Shown here: one piece after another, positions 1-6,782 of the stretch
Numbering within the stretch: the first letter of the stretch is position 1
Layout of the letters: every line of letters begins with the position of its first letter
Assembly (NCBI GenBank): GCA_002426195.1
Contig: DIOT01000018.1
Coordinates: 1-8,011 of the forward strand
Reading direction: 5' to 3'
DNA length: 8,011 nt
From: Bacteroidales bacterium UBA5507
GTDB taxonomy: Bacteria; Bacteroidota; Bacteroidia; Bacteroidales; Lentimicrobiaceae
Notes under the pieces: model-generated
Databases searched by the model: none
Seen by the model: the letters and a program-made list of their open reading frames with translations, nothing else
What the model was told of the DNA's origin: nothing
Position numbers and translations under genes: made by a program

Positions 1-2
1 AA

Positions 3-635
3 GACTTTGTAATAAGCACAAGCGTATGCCTCCAGGCAGCAAATACACTCAACGGCAACGGGAAATACGACATAACCGTGGTACCCTGCGACACCGAAGG
101 AATTCAGGTCAGCTTCATTGCCCCTGAATCATGGACCGGCGTAAGCCTTTACACCTGGGGACCTGAAGTCCTTGGCGGATGGCCCGGCGCATCACTTACC
201 GAAACCGGAGGCTGGTACACTTACACATTCGATGCCTCGTTTACAGGTGCAAACCTCATTTTCAACAATGCCGGGGCAGGACAGCAGACCGAAGACTACA
301 CCATCAGCGGCAGCGTTTGCCTGCAGGCTTCCAATGAGCTGAACCTGAACGGTAAATATGATGTAACCGTCATTGATTGCACCACCGGCATTGGCGAAAA
401 CCGCGTAACCAACATATTAAATATCTATCCCAATCCGGCCAACGATAAGATCGCCCTCACCGGTAAAGAAAAGATAAGTGCAGTAAGTATCCACACAACC
501 ACAGGCAACCAGGTAATGACCATCGATGGTAACCATTCCGAAATCGATATAAGCAGCTTACAACCGGGCGTTTACGTCATGCGGGCAGTTATGCAGAGCG
601 GCAAGATCCAGATCACCAAGATCGTAAAAAAATAA
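3..635 (+). CDS. 3' end of secreted CBM26-like starch-binding protein with T9SS sorting domain (probable amylase)
   Basis: The reading frame is open from the left edge (first full codon at 3) to TAA at 633-635, giving 210 residues of a larger protein. The edge holds the tail of one module (VCLQAANTLNGNGKYDITV, then VPC). A full second module follows, ending in the same pattern (VCLQASNELNLNGKYDVTV, then IDC), so the modules repeat every 97 residues. Residues about 33-110 fit carbohydrate-binding family CBM26: tryptophans at about 44, 52, 60 and 71, a YTWG segment, WPG, and IFNN followed by QQT. CBM26 binds starch in amylases. Residues about 137-210 are a T9SS C-terminal domain (IYPNPANDK, PGVYVM, terminal KIVKK), so the protein should cross the outer membrane and be surface-anchored or released. 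The catalytic domain lies outside the window, so amylase is inferred. An internal GTG at 78 is not a real start. Confidence 0.85.
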   Translation, partial: DFVISTSVCLQAANTLNGNGKYDITVVPCDTEGIQVSFIAPESWTGVSLYTWGPEVLGGWPGASLTETGGWYTYTFDASFTGANLIFNNAGAGQQTEDYTISGSVCLQASNELNLNGKYDVTVIDCTTGIGENRVTNILNIYPNPANDKIALTGKEKISAVSIHTTTGNQVMTIDGNHSEIDISSLQPGVYVMRAVMQSGKIQITKIVKK

Positions 636-644
636 ATCATTTTA

Positions 645-665
645 CGGGAACACTTCAAAAGAGGC
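645..665 (+). repeat. Left copy of a flanking repeat shared with 6051-6077
   Basis: These 21 bases, starting CGGGAACACT and ending CAAAAGAGGC, match 6051-6077 at 20 of 21 positions once a 6-base internal duplication in the right copy is allowed for. The last nine bases overlap the tip of the IS left end; the first twelve lie outside it. In both places the repeat leads straight into a terminator hairpin. It may be a shared terminator context or a mark of an insertion between the two copies. Confidence 0.6.
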
Positions 666-672
666 TGTCTCA
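657..672 (+). repeat. IS left terminal inverted repeat
   Basis: AAAAGAGGCTGTCTCA matches the reverse complement of 2473-2488 at all 16 positions. The first ten bases reappear inverted about 10 bases further in, which makes the end self-complementary and creates the terminator hairpin. Confidence 0.85.
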
Positions 673-691
673 AAAGGATAGCCTCTTTTTT
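657..691 (+). terminator. Terminator hairpin formed by the IS left end
   Basis: A 12-bp stem (658-669 with 677-688, one G-T pair) encloses a 7-base loop and runs into a T tract. It lies 22 bases after the starch-binding gene and is the only terminator visible for it. It is also the outer end of the insertion sequence, so the element's tip doubles as a transcription stop that would shield the transposase from upstream read-through. Confidence 0.8.
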
Positions 692-740
692 ATGTTAATA
701 TTTTTAGGTGTTATTGTTAATAACTATTTGTATTAAGATA

Positions 741-754
741 TGTATAATTATACA
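741..754. promoter_or_regulatory. Perfect 14-bp palindrome upstream of the transposase
   Basis: TGTATAATTATACA is a perfect palindrome ending 20 bases before the transposase ATG. A -7-like element with one mismatch (TATCTTTA, 763-770) sits between it and the start. The position suits an operator or a promoter element controlling transposase expression; no binding protein can be named. AT-rich sequence makes short palindromes likelier by chance. Confidence 0.4.
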
Positions 755-774
755 GTTATGTTTATCTTTAATAC

Positions 775-2301
775 ATGAAAACACAAAAGCCTGTATTTAA
801 GCCGTATTATCAACATCAGTTAATGGCATTCCCGCCAACATTTGATGAGTTGATATCAAAGGATCACCCAGTAAGGGTTGTCAGTAAGATTGTGGATGAA
901 ATAGACCTTGATCCCTTATTAATAAAGTATAAAGGTGGAGGTTGTTCAAGTTATAATCCTCGTATGTTACTTAAGATCCTGATATACGGATATTTAGTTA
1001 ACATCTTTTCATCCCGCAAGCTGGAAGCTGCTGTTCAGGAGAATATACATTTAATGTGGCTCAGCGGAATGGAGAAGCCTGATCACAATACTATAAATAG
1101 GTTTAGGAGTGAAAGACTTAGAGGAGTTATAAAAAAGATATTCGCTCAAGTAGTGTTATTAATGGTTGAATCAGGACATGTTGACTTACAAAAGGTATAT
1201 ACAGATGGAACTAAAATTGAAGCTAATGCTAACAGGTATACTTTTGTATGGGGTAAATCTCTGAATGCCAGCAAAAAAAGGATAGCTGGGCAATTGAATG
1301 AGTTTTGGCAATACACACAAAAGATTGCTAAGCAGGAAATGAAGGATTCAACCCCAACTGCTTTCAGTGCAACGAATCCAGAACAAGTGCGAGTAGCCAT
1401 TGATAAAATAGATCAGGCACTTAGAGGACAAGATGTTGAACCTAAAAACAGGCAAAAGCTAAGTTATGCAAAAAGGCATTGGGTTAAGAAAATGCAAGAA
1501 TATGGGGAAAAAGAAGCGATTTTAGGTGAAAGAAATAGTTACTCTAAGACTGACCCCGATGCAACTTTTATGAGAATGAAAGAAGATCATATGCAAAATG
1601 GTCAGCTTAAGCCGGGCTACAATGTCCAGATTAGTACTAATAAACAGATAATTACAAACTATTAACTGCATCAAAATCCCACTGACTTTAAAACACTTAA
1701 GTCCCATTTGGGCGCATTCGAAGAATCATATGGTTTTATGCCAAAAGAATTAACTGCTGATGCAGGGTATGGGTCTGAAGAAAATTATGAGTTCCTGGAA
1801 AGCAAGAATATTGAAGGTTTTGTCAAGTACGCTTACTTTGATAAAGAATCAAATAGTACTGATAACAGGGGCCCGTTTAATGTTGACAATCTTTTTTACA
1901 ATGAGCAAAATGATTGCTTCTATTGCCCAATGGGTCAACCAATGCCACTTTTTGATAGAAAAGCAGAAACCAATGAAAGTGGTTATGAACGCGAACTATC
2001 TTATTATCAGGCATTAAATTGCAAAGGCTGCCCTTTGCGTGGAGCTTGCAATAAAAATAAAGCAAATAGAATTATTCAAGTAAGTCACAAGGGAAGAAGC
2101 TTATATAAAAAAGCAAGGCAAAGGCTTTTGAGTGATCGTGGAGTTTATCATCGAAAACAAAGGCCGATAGATGTAGAACCAGTATTTGGAATAATAAAAC
2201 AAAATAAAGGTTTTCGTAAATTCAATCTAAGAGGGATTGAAAAAGTAGCCATTGAGTTTGGCTTAATTGCAATTGCCCACAACCTAAAAAAAATTGCTTA
2301 A
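775..2301 (+). pseudogene. IS1182-type transposase split by one in-frame stop codon
   Basis: One frame runs from ATG at 775 to TAA at 2299-2301 (508 codons before the final stop, normal for this family), broken only by TAA at 1663-1665. Both halves are in the same frame, so this is a nonsense change, not a frameshift. Codons 1-110 form the conserved N-terminal region (DUF772-like: DHPVRVVSKIVDEID, YNPRMLLKILIYGYL, DHNTINRFR). The DDE catalytic residues appear to be D144 (VYTDGTKIEANANRY), D329 (TADAGYGSEENY) and E468 (IDVEPVFGIIK). A zinc-ribbon-like cysteine set (C381, C384, C416, C419, C425) lies between the last two. The stop falls in ITNY*LHQNPTDF; relatives, from memory, have a serine or threonine here, so TCA to TAA is a plausible single change. 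As written, the protein ends at residue 296 without two catalytic residues. Read-through is possible but unsupported. Confidence 0.88.
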
Positions 2302-2356
2302 AAACAATCCATAAATGGCACGAAAATGCACTTTTGTGCCATTTATGATTGTTTTT
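2300..2356 (+). terminator. Transposase terminator: long hairpin overlapping the stop codon
   Basis: 2300-2321 pairs with 2336-2356 over about 21 bp with a single bulge. The stem can extend inward (AAAA 2323-2326 with TTTT 2332-2335), and the outer arm ends in a run of five T. It begins inside the transposase stop codon. It would end transposase transcription, and the near symmetry means it could also block transcription entering from the right. Confidence 0.8.
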
Positions 2357-2450
2357 ACTGTTTAAATAATTCTTTCCTTACGAAAATCATTAATCGAAAA
2401 TTTTAATCTGCAATTATCAATCAAATTGGCAACTGCTAACCGTGCATTAT
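2357..2450. other. Non-coding right-hand part of the IS
   Basis: About 95 AT-rich bases between the transposase terminator and the right-end hairpin. I see no open frame, promoter core or repeat here. Together with the leader before 2641, it makes up the gene-free stretch 2302-2640. Confidence 0.5.
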
Positions 2451-2454
2451 AAAA

Positions 2455-2492
2455 AAAAGAAGCTGACTCTTATGAGACAGCCTCTTTTTTTT
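2455..2492 (+). terminator. Terminator hairpin formed by the IS right end
   Basis: AAAGA pairs with TCTTT, GCTG with CAGC and CTC with GAG, separated by an A-C and an A-A mismatch around a TTAT loop. Eight T follow the stem (2485-2492). The stem is weaker than the left one. It would stop transcripts leaving the element towards the propeller gene. Confidence 0.6.
2473..2488 (-). repeat. IS right terminal inverted repeat
   Basis: TGAGACAGCCTCTTTT is the exact reverse complement of 657-672. Four further T follow, so the outer edge could be placed a few bases to the right. Confidence 0.85.
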
Positions 2493-2498
2493 ATAACC

Positions 2499-2506
2499 TA
2501 CATTTG
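2499..2506 (+). promoter_or_regulatory. Possible Bacteroidota -7 promoter core for the propeller gene
   Basis: TACATTTG fits the TAnnTTTG consensus of the Bacteroidota primary sigma factor. No TTTG is seen at the expected -33 position, which would fall in the IS end. If used, transcription would start near 2513 and leave a leader of about 130 bases. The core lies just outside the IS, so the insertion may have replaced the original upstream promoter half. The rest of 2507-2640 is AT-rich with no other signal that I can support. Confidence 0.3.
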
Positions 2507-2640
2507 TGCGTCAACCCCTAATGCTTACGTATCAATTCTAATTTCTTTCAAAGGTGTCGCTGGAATATTTATGACCTCCAAGATTTGAATGAAAATTTTA
2601 AATAATTTTAAAGAATCTTAAATTACAAAAAATAAATCTC

Positions 2641-4845
2641 ATGAAAAAAGCCACTCTGTTTTTTGTATTAATTTTTATAACATTGTATTCTTCAGGACAG
2701 GATTCCATTGTAAAACAATGGCAAAAAGTCTTTGGAGGTTACCAATATGATGTACCCAATAATGGTTGTGCAACTATGGATGGAGGTTGTATTATCCTTA
2801 GTAGAACAAATTCCTATGAGATTGTTGGCCATCATGGAGGAGATGATATATGGATTTTTAAGCTTGACATCCATGGTAATATTTTATGGGAGAAATGTTA
2901 TGGAACTGCCGCCAATGAATATGGACATTATATACAACCTGTATCTATTGGCGGTTACATAATTGTGGGTTGTTCAGACTTTAATGATCCTGGTAGTGCT
3001 CCTGATGGATATATCATCAGGATAAGCGATACAGGAGAAGAACTTTGGACTAAATATCTAAATATTGCAAATGGAAGTTGTCTGAACGTGATAAAGGAAA
3101 CGGATGATGGAGGATTTATTTGCGGTGGTTCTATAACCACATCTTTCGAACCTAATGAAACTTTATTATTAAAAATTGATAGTATTGGAAATTCTGAATG
3201 GCATAGGCATTTAAATGAGAATAATTATGGATTCTGCATGGATATTGTGAAAAATGAAGATGGTTATTTATTTTTATCACAAGGAAATACAGTATTAACT
3301 GGACAATATATAGTCTATAAGACAACATTAAATGGCGAGGTAATATGGATGCGCGAGTATGGTAATGAAGATCATCAACAGGCTGCCAGATTACTACCTC
3401 AAACAAATGGCAATTTCTTATTAATAGGGTATACGACTTCTTTACCATCAACTGATGGATTAGTAATTAGTATTAATGAAACAGGGGATATTGTATGGCA
3501 AAAGAATTATGGAAGTTATGGCAACGACAGACTTTATGGTGGTGAGATTATTAATAATGAAATAATTTTGACAGGAGCAACGGATTATTTTCCGGATGGA
3601 ATAATCCATTACGGAGGTGATGACTTCTGGGTTTTTAGAATCAACAACTCTGGTGAAATTTTAAGGGAAACCTCTTATGGGGGTGCAGGAAATGAAGGTG
3701 AGCCATTTCCAATAGTTTTGATTAATAATGATATCGTAATAGCTGGATGGACATATTCCTTCAAAACGAACAAACAGAGTCAGTTTGAATACTCTGACTG
3801 TTTAGTGATTAAAGAATGTAAAAAATCTGATCTGGAGGTCACATGTACTAATCCATTGTATTGCGAGACTACACAACTTTATGCAACTGATGGTTTCTTT
3901 AGTTACAATTGGAATACAGGAGACACATCAAATACAATTGAGGTAGCTGCTGGAGGTCAATATCAATGTACTGCTGTTAACCATTATGGATGTGTATCAA
4001 ATTCAAGTTTAATTATCCCTGATCCGATTATGCCTGACAATAATCCACAAATCTGTATGGTTACATTAGATAATACATCTAAAAAGAACATAATAATTCC
4101 CCTCATAGAGACAAATCCCCTACTTGATTCATTGTTTTTTTATAGATTAAGCAATTCTACGAGCACATATTCCCTGATTGCTAAGATGGAATATGTAAAT
4201 GCTGGGTCGTTAATTGATTATGAATCATTTCCGGATCAGCAAAGCTATGAATATGCTGTTACTGTCAGCGATTCGTATTGTCATAAAGAAAGTGATTTTT
4301 CAATACCACATAAATCAATTCTTCTCCAAGCCAACACTGGTATAAATTCGGAAGTAAATTTATTTTGGAACGCATACCAGGGTTTTGAATACCCCAACTT
4401 TGAGGTATATAGAAGCCATAATGGAAGTGAGTATTATCACATTGCCGATATTCCTAATAATGTATACACATATACTGATCTTTTTCCTCCTTCGGGACAG
4501 TTAAGTTATCAAATTAGAATTACCAAAGAAATACCATGCGAAATTTCAAGATCCATTAATAAAGTTTCCTCAAATTTCGTTCAAACATCGTCACTTGGAA
4601 TTCCAGAGAATATTAATGAAAAAATTACCGTATATCCAAATCCTGTTTTTGATAAACTTTATTTAGATAATCTGGGATCAAGAACTAATGAATTCGAGGA
4701 ATTTTATTATAATATCTTTGACTTAAAAGGCAACCTGATGCTTTCAGGTAAAGCAAACCTCTCTATTGATGTATCAGAACTACCAAAGGGCAATTATTTT
4801 ATTTCTGTTGAGGGTTTGCTCAATAAAAAATTTACTAAGAATTAA
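2641..4845 (+). CDS. Secreted seven-repeat beta-propeller protein with Ig/FnIII domains and T9SS sorting domain
   Basis: The 734-residue protein starts with a signal peptide (MKK, a hydrophobic stretch, then SSG before Q20; Gln after the cleavage site is usual in this phylum). Residues about 25-395 hold seven repeats of about 50 residues, recognisable from G-x-x-x-W-x-x-x-Y-G segments (W27, W83, W136, W187, W236, W286, and a diverged R342) alternating with DGGxI, GGDDxW and KxD patterns; this suggests a seven-bladed propeller. Residues 397-460 look Ig-like (paired cysteines, YNWNTGDTSNTIEV). Residues about 470-555 and 565-645 look FnIII-like. Residues 662-734 form the T9SS tail (VYPNPVFDKLYL, PKGNYFISV). 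It should be exported and placed on the surface or released; adhesion or matrix binding is only a guess. It ends in TAATAA, 19 bases from the convergent HNH gene. Base composition is AT-richer than the starch-binding, GNAT and winged-helix genes. Confidence 0.85.
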   Translation: MKKATLFFVLIFITLYSSGQDSIVKQWQKVFGGYQYDVPNNGCATMDGGCIILSRTNSYEIVGHHGGDDIWIFKLDIHGNILWEKCYGTAANEYGHYIQPVSIGGYIIVGCSDFNDPGSAPDGYIIRISDTGEELWTKYLNIANGSCLNVIKETDDGGFICGGSITTSFEPNETLLLKIDSIGNSEWHRHLNENNYGFCMDIVKNEDGYLFLSQGNTVLTGQYIVYKTTLNGEVIWMREYGNEDHQQAARLLPQTNGNFLLIGYTTSLPSTDGLVISINETGDIVWQKNYGSYGNDRLYGGEIINNEIILTGATDYFPDGIIHYGGDDFWVFRINNSGEILRETSYGGAGNEGEPFPIVLINNDIVIAGWTYSFKTNKQSQFEYSDCLVIKECKKSDLEVTCTNPLYCETTQLYATDGFFSYNWNTGDTSNTIEVAAGGQYQCTAVNHYGCVSNSSLIIPDPIMPDNNPQICMVTLDNTSKKNIIIPLIETNPLLDSLFFYRLSNSTSTYSLIAKMEYVNAGSLIDYESFPDQQSYEYAVTVSDSYCHKESDFSIPHKSILLQANTGINSEVNLFWNAYQGFEYPNFEVYRSHNGSEYYHIADIPNNVYTYTDLFPPSGQLSYQIRITKEIPCEISRSINKVSSNFVQTSSLGIPENINEKITVYPNPVFDKLYLDNLGSRTNEFEEFYYNIFDLKGNLMLSGKANLSIDVSELPKGNYFISVEGLLNKKFTKN

Positions 4846-4864
4846 TAACTTTACGTATTCTCTT

Positions 4865-5944
4865 TCAGTGTAAAGCCACCTTCCCACTTTCTTCAAGTAG
4901 CCTCCTCAGGCTTTCGGGATCAATGCTGAAATTGTTCCTATGCAGCATTCTATGGCAATTGCTGCAGACAAGAATGATTTCATCCAGGCTTGTAATGCGC
5001 GCTGAATCTGATGAGGATAGTGGATTGAGGTGATGTGCTTCAATAAATCCACTGCCTGGTTCACCATATTTCTGAAAGAAGGAAAAATTGCAGACAAAGC
5101 AATTAAGATTTGGATTCTTCTTTATTGCCAATAATTTTTTCTTCCTGATAATTGAATTATTACGTTCAATTTTATAATGCTGTATGAGACGACGGCCACC
5201 TTCGGAAACTTCGAGCATGTTTTCTTCTTGTTGTATTTCAGGAAGTGCTTTTTTGATCTTTTTCTTTGAAGGAGAAATCTTTAATATTTCACGCATAACA
5301 TAAAGATGGAAGTCCTGTGCAAGCCATACTTTATCTACCAATGACAGCTGTTCTTTTTGAGGAATCTTTAGATCAGGATTCTCCAGATAAAACTTATTCC
5401 ACTCCTTAAGCAAAATGTCCTCAATGGGATAACTATCAATGATTTTCATTGTCTTTTCCATATAAGGCTGACAGAATTGAATATATTGCTTGCCGGTTTT
5501 GGGCACTTTTTCATCAGCAGTTCCGAAAAGGTAGTCAATTGTCAGATCAAATTTTTTCATCGGTATCGGAAACAACTTATCAGGAAGTAAAGAACCTGCC
5601 CAGGCAGATAATCCCGTAAAAGACACTTTTCTGCCAGTGCAGTCTGAGGCTTCAAAACTTTCTTCCATAATTCTCCTGAAAATCCTTACATCATTTAGAG
5701 TGATAACCTCATGCAAGTCCATGGGGCTTTTTTTTATAAACTGAATGCCCCTGTCTCTTGCGGTATACTTAATTTCCTGCGATTGTTTGAGTATCTCAAC
5801 GATTTCTTCATCTGACATTGTCCATTTAACATTGCGGAAAATAAAGTTGGCGAATGCAAACTTATAAGTCTCATTTTTAATCCAGCTGCTGGTTTTTAAT
5901 CTCTTTAAATAGCAGTTAATTGAGTAATGTAAATTTTCGGTCAT
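4865..5944 (-). CDS. HNH endonuclease with uncharacterised N-terminal region (McrA-like C-terminus)
   Basis: The 359-residue protein is read from ATG at 5944-5942 to TGA at 4867-4865. The C-terminus is a zinc-bound HNH nuclease: C282-x2-C285, EAHH (E302, H304, H305) followed by N307, then C327-x2-C330-H331 and H335. The first His of the pair and the spaced cysteines are all present, so it should be catalytically competent. The segment before it (EGGRRLIQHYKIERNNSIIRKKKL, residues about 250-273) is a basic helix often seen before HNH domains in predicted restriction enzymes. Residues 1-240 are mostly helical and unfamiliar; LSAWAGSLLPDKLFPIP is the most distinctive segment. No methyltransferase or McrBC partner is visible, so a stand-alone or type IV-like restriction or defence enzyme is the best inference, not proven. 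It converges with the propeller gene and diverges from the GNAT gene. Confidence 0.8.
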   Translation of the reverse strand: MTENLHYSINCYLKRLKTSSWIKNETYKFAFANFIFRNVKWTMSDEEIVEILKQSQEIKYTARDRGIQFIKKSPMDLHEVITLNDVRIFRRIMEESFEASDCTGRKVSFTGLSAWAGSLLPDKLFPIPMKKFDLTIDYLFGTADEKVPKTGKQYIQFCQPYMEKTMKIIDSYPIEDILLKEWNKFYLENPDLKIPQKEQLSLVDKVWLAQDFHLYVMREILKISPSKKKIKKALPEIQQEENMLEVSEGGRRLIQHYKIERNNSIIRKKKLLAIKKNPNLNCFVCNFSFFQKYGEPGSGFIEAHHLNPLSSSDSARITSLDEIILVCSNCHRMLHRNNFSIDPESLRRLLEESGKVALH

Positions 5945-5976
5945 GGCATTAATTTGATATAGGTAGTTGCTTTTCT

Positions 5977-5991
5977 AGTCTAAAATAGACT
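5977..5991. promoter_or_regulatory. Inverted repeat in the HNH gene leader
   Basis: AGTCTA and TAGACT flank AAA in a perfect 6-bp dyad, 33 bases before the HNH start codon and downstream of the candidate -7 core on the minus strand. It could be an operator or a short RNA hairpin in the leader. Tight control of a potentially toxic nuclease would make sense, but this is inference. Confidence 0.35.
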
Positions 5992-6025
5992 GAAGGTAAA
6001 TGTATTCACTTTTAAAGTAATTAGC

Positions 6026-6033
6026 CAAATGTA
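6026..6033 (-). promoter_or_regulatory. Possible -7 promoter core for the HNH gene
   Basis: On the minus strand this reads TACATTTG, matching TAnnTTTG. The expected -33 TTTG is not present (TTCC at that spacing). Transcription would begin near 6020, leaving a leader of about 75 bases that contains the 5977-5991 dyad. Confidence 0.35.
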
Positions 6034-6050
6034 AATAAATAAATGTAAAC

Positions 6051-6077
6051 CGGGAACATGAACACTGCAAAAGAGGC
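6051..6077 (+). repeat. Right copy of the flanking repeat shared with 645-665
   Basis: This copy matches 645-665 at 20 of 21 bases with one 6-base insertion that looks like a local duplication (GAACAT beside GAACAC). It leads into the terminator at 6069-6100, as the left copy leads into the IS-end hairpin. Confidence 0.6.
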
Positions 6078-6100
6078 ACAGCGATGTGCCTCTTTTTTTT
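6069..6100 (+). terminator. Strong orphan rho-independent terminator
   Basis: A perfect 12-bp stem (6069-6080 with 6085-6096), a GCGA loop and eight T. The flanking genes are transcribed away from it, HNH leftward and GNAT rightward, so it ends neither. It stands 37 bases before the GNAT start. Either it once served a gene to the left that has since been displaced, probably the starch-binding gene, or it insulates or attenuates GNAT expression. Confidence 0.9.
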
Positions 6101-6137
6101 GTTTAATCTCCAATATCAACTCGTAAACCCCAAAACA

Positions 6138-6590
6138 ATGGTTTCACTTGTACCCTATGACCCGTCATTCCTTGAACTATCATGGCAATGGCTCAACGAC
6201 CCGGAAATTAAAAGATTAACACACACAGCCGATTTCACCAGGGAAGACCAGCAAAAATGGTTCGACAAAATTCCTTCCCTCGAAGGATACAAGATCTGGG
6301 GAATCCAGCACGACGGCGAGAAGGTCGGTGTATGCGGAATAAAGAATATCACCGGAGATGATTGCGAATACTGGGGCTACATTGGCGTAAAAACGATGTG
6401 GAGCAAAGGAATCGGAACCATGGCGATGGAACTGATAGAAGAGAAAGCCGCCGATATCAAACTCAAAAGCATCTGGCTACTCGTACTTGAAGAAAATGTG
6501 AGAGGAAGAAAATTCTACGAAAAACTCGGTTACACCAAAGAAGGCCAGGATGGCATCCTCATTAAAATGCGGAAACATATCCACCCTTAG
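6138..6590 (+). CDS. GNAT-family N-acetyltransferase
   Basis: The 150-residue protein fits one GNAT domain (Acetyltransf_3/RimJ-RimL type), which transfers acetyl from acetyl-CoA to an amine. Residues 20-45 (NDPEIKRL, FTREDQQKWF) and 52-70 (KIWGIQHDG, VGVCGIKNI) match the N-terminal half. The acetyl-CoA motif A is at 81-96 (YIGVKTMWSKGIGT), followed by LLVLEENVRGRKFYEKLGY, the usual helix and terminal strand. The general pattern resembles nucleotide-amino-sugar acetyltransferases such as PseH, which would suit a surface-polysaccharide locus; the substrate is not provable here. The start at 6138 is chosen because the earlier in-frame ATG at 6084 lies in the loop and stem of the terminator and would add 18 residues unlike the family. 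No promoter is visible between that terminator and the start. Confidence 0.85.
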   Translation: MVSLVPYDPSFLELSWQWLNDPEIKRLTHTADFTREDQQKWFDKIPSLEGYKIWGIQHDGEKVGVCGIKNITGDDCEYWGYIGVKTMWSKGIGTMAMELIEEKAADIKLKSIWLLVLEENVRGRKFYEKLGYTKEGQDGILIKMRKHIHP

Positions 6591-6626
6591 TTACAAAAAT
6601 CACTGACAGCAGTCAGCTGTAAAGGA

Positions 6627-6675
6627 CAAACGTCCGCTTCTAATGAACAAACGTACGGTTTGAGTTATCAAACGT
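6627..6675 (+). repeat. Three CAAACGT direct repeats at exact 21-bp spacing
   Basis: CAAACGT occurs at 6627-6633, 6648-6654 and 6669-6675, each 21 bases from the last, about two helical turns, so all three face the same side of the DNA. The bases between are not conserved. The last copy ends 25 bases before a TACTTTTG promoter core (6701-6708), a suitable place for activator or repressor sites. The regulator is unknown. Confidence 0.6.
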
Positions 6676-6700
6676 AGCAGCCTGTTCCAAAAACAAATTA

Positions 6701-6708
6701 TACTTTTG
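6701..6708 (+). promoter_or_regulatory. Bacteroidota -7 promoter core, upstream copy
   Basis: TACTTTTG matches TAnnTTTG and is followed by GCC. No good -33 TTTG is present. It lies directly downstream of the three CAAACGT repeats, so it may depend on an activator. The next gene begins 275 bases further on. Confidence 0.45.
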
Positions 6709-6744
6709 CCGGGCTTAAGGTGTAAGAGGTTGAAATTGTGTAAC

Positions 6745-6772
6745 ATTTATTCAATAAATCGAAAACTTTCGA
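6745..6772. promoter_or_regulatory. Two abutting palindromes before a promoter core
   Basis: ATTTATTCAATAAAT (6745-6759) is a 7-bp dyad around one base. TCGAAAACTTTCGA (6759-6772) is a 6-bp dyad around two bases and shares the base at 6759. They end 10 bases before the TACTTTTG core at 6783, covering the -33 region. This arrangement fits an operator pair that would block polymerase. Confidence 0.45.
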
Positions 6773-6782
6773 GTTACTTTTT

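Larger units (their letters stand above)
657..2488 (+). mobile_element. IS1182-type insertion sequence
   Basis: About 1.83 kb bounded by inverted repeats: 657-672 is the exact reverse complement of 2473-2488 (16 bp), with weaker similarity continuing inward for about another 20 bp. Between them lies one transposase reading frame of IS1182 type with its own terminator. The tip sequence GAGGCTGTCTCA is, from memory, common at the ends of IS1182-type elements in Bacteroidota. The exact outer boundary is blurred by A and T runs on each side. No target duplication is visible next to the repeats. Because the transposase has an internal stop, this copy is probably inactive by itself but could be moved by a related transposase. 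Confidence 0.85.

Noticed and set aside
1146..1400. Minus-strand open frame within the transposase
   Set aside because: It is an antisense shadow of conserved transposase codons with no recognisable protein features.
1708..2301. A second, separate transposase gene starting at TTG 1708
   Set aside because: It is the same frame as 775-1662 and continues family-conserved sequence on both sides of the TAA; it is the second half of one gene.
4849..4875. Bidirectional terminator between the convergent genes (CTTTAC with GTAAAG)
   Set aside because: Only 6 AT-rich bp with a 15-base loop and no T tract; too weak to call.
6084..6137. In-frame ATG at 6084 as the GNAT start
   Set aside because: It lies in the terminator hairpin; the 18 extra residues do not match the family, while ATG 6138 starts at the usual GNAT N-terminus.
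6606..6620. Hairpin ACAGC/GCTGT after the GNAT gene as its terminator
   Set aside because: The 5-bp stem is not followed by a T run.
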